A stretch of 64,000 nucleotides of DNA, taken from contig JAKOYE010000074.1 in NCBI GenBank assembly GCA_029780675.1, positions 37,607-101,606 of the forward strand, written 5' to 3'. The notes beneath the pieces are model-generated. The model was not told the DNA's origin, did not search any database, and worked only from the letters and a program-made list of their open reading frames with translations. This DNA is from Actinomycetes bacterium (GTDB taxonomy: Bacteria; Actinomycetota; Actinomycetes; Mycobacteriales; Mycobacteriaceae). Position numbers and translations under genes: made by a program. Shown one piece after another: positions 53,534-61,891 of the stretch; positions within the stretch are counted from its first letter, which is position 1; each line of letters starts with the position of its first letter.

Positions 53534-54348
53534 GCCCCTACGTTATGCGACGGCCCCGGTGGGTTCGAGTCCGGCCGATCCATAACGTCGAGTCGTACCT
53601 CGTCATCGAGAAACGGCTGGGGCGGTCGGCGCCGAAGTCGGCCGATACCCGGCATCCGGTCCAATCTGCCGGTCCCCGGCACTCGGCCCAATCGGCCGGT
53701 ACCCGGCACCGAAGCCCACACCGCCACCGCCAGCAGTCCGTCGAGCACCAGAGCCAGCACGGTGACCAGCAGTGCGCCCACCAGTGCCAGGGCGAACTGA
53801 CGGACTTTGATCCCGTCGATCAGGTAGCGGCCCAGCCCGCCGAGACTGGCATACGCGGCGATCGTGGCGGTCGCCACGACCTGCAGGGTGGCCGTTCGCA
53901 GTCCGCCCAGGATCAGCGGCAACGCCAGGGGAATCTCCACCCGGGTGAGCACTCGACGCTCGGTCATCCCCATCGACCGGGCGGCGTCGGTGATTCGCGG
54001 GTCGACGTTGGCGATCCCGGCGTAGGTGCCGGCCAGCAGTGGGGGAACCGCGAGCAGGGTCAGCGCGACGGTCGGAGGTAACAGACCCAGTCCCCACAGC
54101 AGAACGCCGAGGAGCAGCACTCCGAGGGTGGGCAACGCCCGCAGACCGTTGACGGCGGTGACCACGAGAAACGATCCGCGCCCGGTGTGGCCGATGGCCA
54201 ACCCGATCGGAATGGCGATCAGGGCCGACACCCCCACCGCCACCGCGGTGTACTGCAGGTGTTCGGCGATCCGGGCGCCCAGCCCCGCCGGCCCCTGCCA
54301 GTTCTCGGCGGTGAACAGGTAGGTCAGTGCCTGCTGCAGGAAGTTCAT
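53527..54348 (-). CDS. proZ: Osmoprotectant ABC permease ProZ
   Basis: 273 residues from ATG 54348, overlapping the proW stop (ATGA). BPD-permease with about six helices and the EAA-type loop DAARSMGMTERRVLTRVEIP. The C-terminal 50 residues are a hydrophilic Arg/Gly/Pro tail made by a 27-bp minisatellite (PGTGRLGRV, PGTGRLDRM, PGIGRLRRR), unusual for this permease. Matches Rv3756c. Confidence 0.92.
   Translation of the reverse strand: MNFLQQALTYLFTAENWQGPAGLGARIAEHLQYTAVAVGVSALIAIPIGLAIGHTGRGSFLVVTAVNGLRALPTLGVLLLGVLLWGLGLLPPTVALTLLAVPPLLAGTYAGIANVDPRITDAARSMGMTERRVLTRVEIPLALPLILGGLRTATLQVVATATIAAYASLGGLGRYLIDGIKVRQFALALVGALLVTVLALVLDGLLAVAVWASVPGTGRLGRVPGTGRLDRMPGIGRLRRRPPQPFLDDEVRLDVMDRPDSNPPGPSHNVGAW
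53641..53714. repeat. 27-bp minisatellite in proZ 3' end
   Basis: Units at 53641-53667, 53668-53694 and a partial third to 53714, 75-85 percent alike, coding for nine-residue steps in the ProZ tail. Confidence 0.8.
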
Positions 54349-54989
54349 CCGGCCGCCCCCGCCCTGCTCCACGGCGTGATGAGTCGGCCGCCCAGCAGGA
54401 TCAGCATGTCGATGATCAGCGCCAGGACGAAGGTGGCGATGATCCCGGCGATGATCTGGTCGCTCTTGTCGGCCTGGTAGCCCTCGGTGAACCAGGTGCC
54501 GAGTCCGCCGATCCCGATCACCGAACCCACGGCCACCATCGAGATGTTGGTCACGGTCACCACCCGCAGACCCGCCACCAGGATCGGCACCGACAGCGGT
54601 AGTTCCACTTTCAGCAACTGACCGATCCGCGTGTAGCCGACGGCGGTGGCGGCGTCGCGGACCGGTTCCGGCACCGCATCGAGTGCCTCGGGCACCGCCC
54701 GTACCAGCAGGGCCGTCGTGTAGAGCGTCAGCGCGACGATGACGTTGGCCTCGTCGAGGATGCGGGTCGGGATGATCAGGGGCAGGACGACGAACAACGC
54801 CAGCGACGGGATCGTGAAGATGATGCCGGCCAGGACGGTGGTCAACCGGCGCAGCGCGGTCCGGCGCCACATCAGCGCGCCGGCCGGCACCGCGATCAGC
54901 AGGCCCAGCACCACCGGGATCAGCGAGAGCCGCAGGTGGATCAGCGTCAGGGTCCAGGCGGTATCCAGGTGGTTCAGCAGGTAGTGCAT
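54345..54989 (-). CDS. proW: Osmoprotectant ABC permease ProW
   Basis: 214 residues, about six helices. EAA loop DAATAVGYTRIGQLLKVELPLS. Pairs with ProZ to form the membrane channel. Seven bases after proV. Matches Rv3757c. Confidence 0.93.
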   Translation of the reverse strand: MHYLLNHLDTAWTLTLIHLRLSLIPVVLGLLIAVPAGALMWRRTALRRLTTVLAGIIFTIPSLALFVVLPLIIPTRILDEANVIVALTLYTTALLVRAVPEALDAVPEPVRDAATAVGYTRIGQLLKVELPLSVPILVAGLRVVTVTNISMVAVGSVIGIGGLGTWFTEGYQADKSDQIIAGIIATFVLALIIDMLILLGGRLITPWSRAGAAG

Positions 54990-54996
54990 GACCGGC

Positions 54997-56115
54997 TCAA
55001 TCCACGGGGTCTTCTGCGGACGCCCGGCGCTGCTCCTCGAGGGCGTCGATGACGTCCTCCGCGGACACTCCGCCGATCACGGCGCCGGAACCGTCGACGG
55101 CGACCCCGGTTCCCGACGGGGAGGACAGCGCGGCGTCCAATGCCGCCCGCAGGGTTCCGTTGGGAGAGAACAACGAGCCGCCCGCGGTCACGCTGTCATA
55201 GTGCGATCCCCCGTGTCGGTGGATCTCCACGCCGGCCGCGTCGATCCAGCCGAATGGCGAACCGTCATCGCGCACCACCAGGCGCCACTCCTGCTCGGCC
55301 AGGTAGAGGTCGTCGACCTGCTGTTCGGTGACCGTCGACAGGGGTTGCAGCACAAGGCCGCCGGAGGTGAAGAACTGCAGGGCCCGGTAGCCCCGGTCAG
55401 CTCCGATGAACTCCGCGACGAAGTCGTTGGCCGGATGTTCGAGCAGTCGCGCCGGCCGGTCGTACTGCTGCAGCGCGCCGCCCCGGCCGAACACCGCCAC
55501 GGCGTCGCCGAGTTTGACGGCCTCGTCGATGTCATGGGTGACGAAGACGATCGTCTTGCGCAGTTCGCTCTGCAGTCGCAGCATCTCGGTCTGCAGTTCC
55601 TCCCGGACCACTGGGTCGACGGCGGAGAAGGGCTCGTCCATCAGCAGGATCGGCGGGTCGGCGGCCAGTGCCCGGGCGACACCGACCCGCTGTTGTTGGC
55701 CGCCGGAGAGCTGAGCCGGATACCGGTCGGCGAGTGCGGGATCCAGGCCCACCCGCTCCAGCACCGCGTAGGCCGCGCGACGGGCTGATCGGCGGGTCTC
55801 GCCCTTGAGGATCGGCACCGTCGCGACATTGTCGATGACGCGTTGGTGCGGCATCAGACCGCCGCTCTGGATGACGTAACCGATTCCCAGGCGCAGCGTC
55901 ACGGGGTTGAGCCCGGCCACATCGCGGCCGTCGACGGAGACCGTCCCCGAGGTGGGATCGGTCATCCGGTTGATCATTCGCATGGAGGTGGTTTTCCCGC
56001 ATCCGGACGGACCGACGAAGACGGTGAACGCGCCGTCGGGGATCTCCAGCGTCAGGTTGTCGACGGCGACGGTTCCGTCCGGGTATCGCTTGGTGACCCC
56101 GTCGAAGGTGATCAT
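54997..56115 (-). CDS. proV: Osmoprotectant ABC ATPase ProV
   Basis: 372 residues. Walker A GPSGCGKTT, signature LSGGQQQRVGVARALA, Walker B ILLMDEPFSAVDP, switch His in VTHDIDEA, then a CBS-like C-terminal domain (about 250-360) that in OpuA-type ATPases senses ionic strength. Starts directly after the proX stop. Drives uptake of glycine betaine or related solutes. Confidence 0.95.
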   Translation of the reverse strand: MITFDGVTKRYPDGTVAVDNLTLEIPDGAFTVFVGPSGCGKTTSMRMINRMTDPTSGTVSVDGRDVAGLNPVTLRLGIGYVIQSGGLMPHQRVIDNVATVPILKGETRRSARRAAYAVLERVGLDPALADRYPAQLSGGQQQRVGVARALAADPPILLMDEPFSAVDPVVREELQTEMLRLQSELRKTIVFVTHDIDEAVKLGDAVAVFGRGGALQQYDRPARLLEHPANDFVAEFIGADRGYRALQFFTSGGLVLQPLSTVTEQQVDDLYLAEQEWRLVVRDDGSPFGWIDAAGVEIHRHGGSHYDSVTAGGSLFSPNGTLRAALDAALSSPSGTGVAVDGSGAVIGGVSAEDVIDALEEQRRASAEDPVD

Positions 56116-57078
56116 CTATCCCCCGATCGGTGTGTCGAAACCGTTGGCCTGCAACCAGTCGCGCGCGGCCTCGTCCGGGTCGACCCCGGCGTTGCCCGAC
56201 ACCGCGGTGTTGAGTTCGGTCAGGTCCGAGGTGGTCAGCCGGGCCGACACCGCGTCGAGGACCCGCTTGAGCGGATCGGACTTCTTCTGGGAGTTCACCA
56301 GGGGCACGACGTTACCGGGCAGAAAGTTGTTCTTCGGGTCGGCGAGTACGACCAGATTGTTCTGCGGGATCGCCGGGGAGGTGCTGAAGATGTTGGCTGC
56401 CGTCACGGTCCCGTCCACCAGGGCCCGCACCGTCGCCGGGCCGCCGCCGTCGCTGATGGAGACGAAGTTGTCCCGTGTGATGTCCAGTCCGTAACTGGCC
56501 TTGAGGCCGGGCAGGCCCTGGGCCCGGTTGGAGAACTCCGACGGCGCCCCGAACCTGACCTCGGCGGAATGTGCCGCCAGGTCGCCGATGGTGCGCAGGT
56601 TCCATTTCTGCGCGGTGGCGGCCGTGACGGTGACGGTGTCGGTGTCGTCGGCCGGAGCCGGGGTCAGGATCGACAGGTCACCGGGCAGAGCCCGCACCAG
56701 CGCCAGTTCGACCTGCTCGGGCCGGGTGACGGTGCTCGCCGGGTCGAAATACTGCAGCAGGTTGCCGGTGTACTCGGGGATCAGGTCGATGGAGTGGTCG
56801 CGTAGCGCGGGGATGTACGTCTCCCGGCTGCCGATACCCAACTGCCTGCCCACGGTGAAGCCGTTGGTGGTCAGCGCCTGGGCATAGATCTCGGCGACGA
56901 TCTTCGACTCCGGGAAGTCGGCCGAACCGATCACCACGGACTTCAGGTCGCCGGAGATCGAACCCCCGCCCAGCGGGTCGGAACTGCCGCAGCCCGCCGT
57001 CGCCGCGAGCGGGATCATGATCATGGCCGCCAGCACCGTCAGGGCCGGCCGGCGCAGGGGCACCGCCATCCGCACCAT
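56116..57078 (-). CDS. proX: Osmoprotectant-binding lipoprotein ProX
   Basis: 320 residues from ATG 57078 (AAAGGA upstream). Lipobox ATAGC; OpuAC-type binding domain: VVIGSADFPESKIVAEIYAQAL, DLIPEYTGNLLQYF, and DNFVSISDGGGPATVRALVDG. Captures betaine-like solutes for ProVWZ. First gene of the minus-strand operon proX-V-W-Z; proV follows with no gap. Matches Rv3759c. Confidence 0.94.
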   Translation of the reverse strand: MVRMAVPLRRPALTVLAAMIMIPLAATAGCGSSDPLGGGSISGDLKSVVIGSADFPESKIVAEIYAQALTTNGFTVGRQLGIGSRETYIPALRDHSIDLIPEYTGNLLQYFDPASTVTRPEQVELALVRALPGDLSILTPAPADDTDTVTVTAATAQKWNLRTIGDLAAHSAEVRFGAPSEFSNRAQGLPGLKASYGLDITRDNFVSISDGGGPATVRALVDGTVTAANIFSTSPAIPQNNLVVLADPKNNFLPGNVVPLVNSQKKSDPLKRVLDAVSARLTTSDLTELNTAVSGNAGVDPDEAARDWLQANGFDTPIGG

Positions 57079-57189
57079 GGTCGTCCTTTCGCCCGGTCTG
57101 CTCGACCCTAACCAATGCGGCGCTCCCGTTACCGACACGTTGCGGCTGCGGTGGTTCCTTTCCGGGCTGCGAGAGGCCAAGATGGCCAG

Positions 57190-57543
57190 ATGAGCAGCGA
57201 CCCCAACATCGGAGTCGGCGATCAGCCGGCGGAGGCCGAGCCACGCGCCGACAAGCTGCCGACCGCTGAGGTCTCAGACGTCAAGTTCACCCGCGCCGGG
57301 GCGCTGTGGGTGTCGTTGATCCTGGGCTTCCTGGTTCTGATCGTGTTGCTGATCTTCATCACCCAGAACACCGAGTCGACCGAGTTCGCGTTCCTCACGT
57401 GGCGCTGGACTCTTCCGCTGGGAGTCGCGATTCTGCTGTCCGCGGTTCTCGGTGGGCTGATCACCGCCCTGGTGAGTGCGGCGCGGATGTTCCAGTTGCG
57501 GCGTACCGCGAAGAAGAACCTCCAGGCCGCGCTCAAGCGGTAG
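57190..57543 (+). CDS. LapA-domain membrane protein (Rv3760-like)
   Basis: 117 residues from ATG 57190. Acidic N-terminus, two helices (VSLILGFLVLIVLLIFITQNT and PLGVAILLSAVLGGLITALVS) separated by a short loop with FLTWRWTLP, then a basic C-terminus. LapA-type proteins help assemble outer-envelope components in Gram-negatives; the role here is unknown. Divergent from proX. The opposite strand is also open over its 3' 270 bases. Confidence 0.82.
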   Translation: MSSDPNIGVGDQPAEAEPRADKLPTAEVSDVKFTRAGALWVSLILGFLVLIVLLIFITQNTESTEFAFLTWRWTLPLGVAILLSAVLGGLITALVSAARMFQLRRTAKKNLQAALKR

Positions 57544-58398
57544 ATCCGGCTCGGCCCCGCGGTCGTATCCGGCGTCGACGATCGGTCGGAGGACGCCGTC
57601 CAGGTCCTCGACCAGCGGGTCGGGCACTCCCAGTTGCCGCAGCGGCATCGTCAGAGGCAGGTGCTCGGTCGGCACCAGGTACGTCGTCGTGGTACCGCCC
57701 TGGCTGTTGACCCGGACCGAGATGTTCTCGGCGGGCACCGCCGCGAGGTCGCTGTTCTGAGCGAAGGGGTGGACGTACGCCATCGCCATCACGGCGTTGG
57801 CGACTGTCAGCAGATTGGTCGGGTCGGCGATCGGATCGGCCCATCCGTCGTACTCGTTGGTGACCACGATGACGTTGAAGCGGGTCTCCGGAACGGGTTC
57901 GGGCACGTAGTCGAGGATGGCCAGCCGATTCCCGTGCGGTTGGAACAAGCCGAAGTTGGGATCGCCGACAAACACGAAGACCGTGTCCGAGGACACTGCC
58001 GGATCCTCGTTCAGCACGGCCATCGCGTGTTGGGTTGCCACCGCACCCTGGGAGATCCCGGCGACGATCAACGGGCCGGGTGTCGAACGGACGGCTGCCA
58101 CGATGTTGGTGGCTCCGATGGCGACCGAGGCGCCGAAGGTGGGATCCAGCGGACCGGTGACCGGCCACATGGAATTGGGGTAGTCGACCACGGTGAAGGT
58201 ATCCCCGTGGTGGGCGCCCCCGAGAAAGGTCTCGTGGGTGCCGAACGAGTCATCGTCGACCAACGTGCCCAGTGTTCCACCGGTGCCACCGGTGAACACG
58301 ACCGTTGCGGCATTGGCCGACGGAGTCCCGGGTGCCGCCAACAGGACTACCCCGGACACCGCCGCGATAACCCCGTGACGCAAAAGCGAGAACGACAT
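57274..58398 (-). CDS. Secreted PE-PPE-domain serine hydrolase
   Basis: 374 residues from ATG 58398 to the first in-frame stop at 57274. Signal peptide ending PSANA, then a PE-PPE (PF08237) alpha/beta-hydrolase domain: VVDYPNSMWPVTGP, nucleophile elbow IVAGISQGAVATQ, acid in TNEYDGWADP, His in VPTEHLPLTMPLR. Family members act on acyl esters at the mycobacterial surface. The conserved part ends at about 57545 (PIVDAGYDRGAEPDL); the last 90 residues are the antisense of the LapA-like gene and have no domain-like character, so a nearer stop was probably lost. Confidence 0.8.
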   Translation of the reverse strand: MSFSLLRHGVIAAVSGVVLLAAPGTPSANAATVVFTGGTGGTLGTLVDDDSFGTHETFLGGAHHGDTFTVVDYPNSMWPVTGPLDPTFGASVAIGATNIVAAVRSTPGPLIVAGISQGAVATQHAMAVLNEDPAVSSDTVFVFVGDPNFGLFQPHGNRLAILDYVPEPVPETRFNVIVVTNEYDGWADPIADPTNLLTVANAVMAMAYVHPFAQNSDLAAVPAENISVRVNSQGGTTTTYLVPTEHLPLTMPLRQLGVPDPLVEDLDGVLRPIVDAGYDRGAEPDLPLERGLEVLLRGTPQLEHPRRTHQGGDQPTENRGQQNRDSQRKSPAPREERELGRLGVLGDEDQQHDQNQEAQDQRHPQRPGAGELDV

Positions 58399-58523
58399 TC
58401 CAAATCCCCCCGGATACGAAAGACAGTGATGTGCACGACTCCCCATCGAGCGGCCATCACTGTAACGCGGCGGACGGACATATCCATAACTCGGATTACG
58501 CGACCCCGCTCCGCGTCGGGCGA

Positions 58524-59129
58524 TCAGTTCCGGTGTCGGGGCAGCAGATCCCAGACGTGCTCCACCACGTTGACACACGCCACCGTGGTAGATCCGGTCC
58601 GCGAATAGCGGAGCTGCGTCACCGACGCGTAGTCGACCGGGAAGGACAGCAGCCTGGAGGTACCGAGCACCTCATGCAGCAGCACGTTGATGACGCCGCC
58701 GTGGGTGAACACCGCCACCGTGTCGCGGTGCTCCGCGGTGGCGACGATATCGGCGAGGGCGGATCGGATGCGCTCGCGGAACGCCGCGGTGTCCACCGCC
58801 CCCGGGAGCTGTCCGGCGGCCATCCGCTCCCAGTCCTCGGGGCGCTCGGTGCGCACCTCCTCGATGGGCACGTAGTGCGACATCCCGCGGTCGTACTCGG
58901 CCAGTCGCTCGTCGATGTCGATGGGCAACCCGACCGCCGCGGCCACCGGTTCGGCGGTCTGGAAGGCCCGGCGCTGCGGGCTGCTGACCAGGCGGCTGAT
59001 CGGGAAGCGGGCCAGCGCCCCCGGTAACCGGAGGGCCTGCTCGCGGCCGGTTGCGGCCAGTTCGGGATCGGAGCCCTCGCCGACAGCCGTGCGGTGCGGT
59101 AGCGCATGCCGGATCAACAAGACCTGCAT
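58524..59129 (-). CDS. Histidine phosphatase family protein
   Basis: 201 residues from ATG 59129. VLLIRHALPHRT (RH with Ala for the usual Gly) and VAVFTHGGVINVLLHEVLG. SSPQRRAFQTAEPVA is the conserved phosphate-side helix. Often annotated phosphoglycerate mutase, but more likely a small-molecule phosphatase. Divergent from the SDR gene with only 18 bases between starts. Confidence 0.85.
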   Translation of the reverse strand: MQVLLIRHALPHRTAVGEGSDPELAATGREQALRLPGALARFPISRLVSSPQRRAFQTAEPVAAAVGLPIDIDERLAEYDRGMSHYVPIEEVRTERPEDWERMAAGQLPGAVDTAAFRERIRSALADIVATAEHRDTVAVFTHGGVINVLLHEVLGTSRLLSFPVDYASVTQLRYSRTGSTTVACVNVVEHVWDLLPRHRN

Positions 59130-59147
59130 GGGTGCCACCATAGGGCC

Positions 59148-59954
59148 ATGGGTTCTGAGGGCGATATGGACGTTGAGCGTAATGTCGACCGCGGCAAGGG
59201 GTACGCCGACCGGTTGTTCGACCTCACCGGGAAGGTGGTGCTGGTCACCGGGGGAAGCCGCGGCCTGGGTCGGGAGATGGCCTTCGCCGCTGCCCGGTGC
59301 GGGGCCGACGTGGTGATCGCCAGCCGTAAGTTCGACAACTGCGTGGCGGCGGCTGCCGATATCGAGGCCGAAACAGGCCGTACGGCAATGCCGTACGCGG
59401 TCCACGTCGGGCACTGGGGGGAGTTGGAGGGACTGATCGACGCGGTGTACGGCCGTTTCGGCAGGCTTGACGTACTGGTGAACAACGCCGGTATGTCGCC
59501 GCTATACGACTCACTCGCCGATGTCACCGAGCAGTTGTTCGATGTCGTGCTCAATCTCAACCTCAAGGGGCCGTTCCGGCTGTCGGTGCTGGCCGGCGAA
59601 CGGATGCGGGCAGCAGGGGGTGGGGTGATCGTCAATGTCAGCACCCACGGGTCGTTGCGACCGCATCCGTCGTATCTGCCCTACGCGATGGCGAAAGCGG
59701 GCCTGAACGCCATGACTGAGGGGCTGGCGAAAGCCTTCGGTCCGACGGTACGGGTCAACACGCTGATGCCCGGGCCGTTCCTCACCGACATCAGCAAGGC
59801 GTGGAACCTCGGCGAGGTCAACCCGTTTGCGGACTACGCGTTGGGCCGCGCCGGCAATCCGGATGAGATCGTCGGCGCCGCATTGTTTCTCATGTCGAAC
59901 GCCTCCAGTTACACGACCGGGTCGATCCTGCACGTCGACGGCGGATTCCCCTGA
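59148..59954 (+). CDS. Short-chain dehydrogenase/reductase
   Basis: 268 residues from ATG 59148 (ATG 59166 also possible). Classical SDR: TGGSRGLGREMA (cofactor), NNAG, catalytic Ser in NVSTHGSLRP and YxxxK in YAMAKAG, C-terminal GSILHVDGGFP. Arg after the Gly motif suggests NADP. Substrate unknown. Convergent with the alkylsulfatase gene. Confidence 0.92.
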   Translation: MGSEGDMDVERNVDRGKGYADRLFDLTGKVVLVTGGSRGLGREMAFAAARCGADVVIASRKFDNCVAAAADIEAETGRTAMPYAVHVGHWGELEGLIDAVYGRFGRLDVLVNNAGMSPLYDSLADVTEQLFDVVLNLNLKGPFRLSVLAGERMRAAGGGVIVNVSTHGSLRPHPSYLPYAMAKAGLNAMTEGLAKAFGPTVRVNTLMPGPFLTDISKAWNLGEVNPFADYALGRAGNPDEIVGAALFLMSNASSYTTGSILHVDGGFP

Positions 59955-59972
59955 CGTTCAGGGCGCGACGAG

Positions 59973-60008
59973 GTCTATGGCGTGATGATGGTCTATGGCG
60001 TGATGATG
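59973..60008. repeat. 18-bp exact duplication at alkylsulfatase 3' end
   Basis: GTCTATGGCGTGATGATG at 59973-59990 and again at 59991-60008. The stop codon of the minus-strand alkylsulfatase gene lies in the second unit, so a second copy of the last codons and stop follows the gene. Confidence 0.85.
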
Positions 60009-61891
60009 TTGAACGCGGGATCGGGTTTGTCCAGAACGCCCATCAGTGCGGCCAGAGCGGATTGGTCCCCACCGATCGTGAGCCCCTCGGACTCCAGATC
60101 GCCGGCGGCCGCGGCGATCAGGCGCAACCCGTTGGCCAGGGTCACCGTCGCCTGCGCAGTGGAGGCATCGGCATCCCGTTTGCGGTACACCAGAACCCCG
60201 TTGCGCAGTGTGACCCGATAGTTGGCACCCGCATCGGCGAATGTCACGTCGATCGCGAGGTCCAGATCCCAGGCCCGCGGCCCGTTGATCGAGATGGCCA
60301 GGATGTCGAACATCTGCTCGGGGGTGAGTTGAGCCAGCAGGGCCGAGGAGTTGCCGCTCACCGGGGTGCCGAAGTTGCCGTCGGTCAGTTCGGTGGCGCC
60401 GGCCAGGAAGAAGTTCCGCCAGGTGGCGCACTCGGCGCCGTAACCCAGTTGCACCAGGGTGTCGGCGTAGAGTCGGCGGGCGGCGGCGTGGTCGGGGTCG
60501 GTGAAGATTGCGTGATCCAGCAGCGTTGCCGCCCAACGGAAGTCGCCGCCATCGAATGCGCCCTGGGCGATCTCCACCACTCGGTCGACCCCGCCCATCG
60601 CCGCGACGTAGCGCGGCCCGGCGGCTTCCGGCGGGTGCTGCCACAGCCGCGCGGGGTTCCCGTCGAACCAGCCCATGTACCGCTGGTAGACCGCCTTGAC
60701 GTTGTGGTTCACCGAGCCGTAGTAGCCGTGCGTGTGCCAGGCCTGCTCGAGGGCCGGTGGCATGGCGAAATCCTCGGCGATCTCGATTCCGGTCTTGCCC
60801 TGGTTCAGTTGCCGCAACGTCTGGTCATGCAGGTAGGCGTACAGATCCCGTTGCAGCGAAAGATATTCCACAATCCGATCGCGCCCCCACGTCGGCCAGT
60901 GGTGGGAGGCGAACACGACGTCGGTGCGGTCGGTGAAGGTGTCGATGGCCTCGGTGAGGTAGCCGGCCCAGGCGCGTGGGTCGCGTACCAGCGCGCCACG
61001 GAGGGTGAGCAGGTTGTGCAGGTTGTGGGTGGCGTTCTCAGCCATGCACAGCGCCCGGAACTTCGGGAAGTAGAAGTGCATCTCCGCCGGCGCCTCGGTG
61101 CCCGGGGCCATCTGGAACTCGATCTCGACGCCGTCGATGGTGTGCGTCTCGCCGGTGGTGGTGATGTCGATGGTCGGCACGATGATCGCCACCTCACCGG
61201 TCGACGGTGCCTGACCCAGCCCGCAGCCGACCTGACCGTGCGGGCCGCGGTCGAGGGTGGTGCCGTACATGTAGGCGGCGCGGCGGGCCATCGCCGTGCC
61301 CGCGTACACATTCTCCTGGACGGCGTGCGTGACGAAACCTTCCGGCGCCAGCACTGCCACCTTGCCGGCCGCCACATCGGCCGCGCTGGTGACCCCCAGC
61401 ACGCCGCCGAAGTGATCGACATGGCTGTGGGTGTAGATCACCGCCCGCACCTCGCGGTGGCCCCGGTGCTTGCGGTACAGGGCGAGGGCCGCCGCGGCGG
61501 TCTCGGTGCACACCAGTGGGTCGATGACGATGATTCCGGTGTCGCCCTCGATGAAGGTGATATTGGACAGGTCGAGACCGCGCACCTGATAGATGCCCTC
61601 GACCACTTCGTAGAGGCCCTGTTTGGCGGCCAGGATCGACTGCCGCCACAGGCTCGGGTGCACCGTCGGCGGGGCATCGCCGGCGAGGAAGGAGTAGACG
61701 TCGTTGTCCCACGCCACGCGACCGTCGGCGGTGGTGACCACGCAGGGTTCCAGCGCGCCGATGAATCCGCGGTCGGCGTCCTCGAAGTCGGCGGTGTCGG
61801 AGAACGGCAGCGTGTTCACCGCTGCACCGTTAGCGGCCGCGATCGCGGCCGTCGCCTGCTTATGCTCCACGTCGAGCACCCCCAATGTCAT
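59993..61891 (-). CDS. SdsA1-type alkylsulfatase (MBL fold, SCP-2-like C-terminus)
   Basis: 632 residues from ATG 61891; GTG 61870 (VEHKQATAAI) fits family N-termini better and cannot be excluded. Zinc motif THSHVDHFGG, further ligands in MAENATHNLHN and HHWPTWG, a helical dimer domain, and a sterol-carrier-like C-terminus (from about 520). Hydrolyses primary alkyl sulfates to alcohol and sulfate. No signal peptide, unlike secreted SdsA1. Divergent from, and overlapping the start of, the SulP gene. Confidence 0.9.
   Translation of the reverse strand: MTLGVLDVEHKQATAAIAAANGAAVNTLPFSDTADFEDADRGFIGALEPCVVTTADGRVAWDNDVYSFLAGDAPPTVHPSLWRQSILAAKQGLYEVVEGIYQVRGLDLSNITFIEGDTGIIVIDPLVCTETAAAALALYRKHRGHREVRAVIYTHSHVDHFGGVLGVTSAADVAAGKVAVLAPEGFVTHAVQENVYAGTAMARRAAYMYGTTLDRGPHGQVGCGLGQAPSTGEVAIIVPTIDITTTGETHTIDGVEIEFQMAPGTEAPAEMHFYFPKFRALCMAENATHNLHNLLTLRGALVRDPRAWAGYLTEAIDTFTDRTDVVFASHHWPTWGRDRIVEYLSLQRDLYAYLHDQTLRQLNQGKTGIEIAEDFAMPPALEQAWHTHGYYGSVNHNVKAVYQRYMGWFDGNPARLWQHPPEAAGPRYVAAMGGVDRVVEIAQGAFDGGDFRWAATLLDHAIFTDPDHAAARRLYADTLVQLGYGAECATWRNFFLAGATELTDGNFGTPVSGNSSALLAQLTPEQMFDILAISINGPRAWDLDLAIDVTFADAGANYRVTLRNGVLVYRKRDADASTAQATVTLANGLRLIAAAAGDLESEGLTIGGDQSALAALMGVLDKPDPAFNIITP

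Noticed and set aside
60062..61861. A 600-codon in-frame extension upstream of the SulP gene
   Set aside because: It lies antisense to the alkylsulfatase gene, which has clear zinc motifs; the extension has no domain and would not fit SulP proteins.
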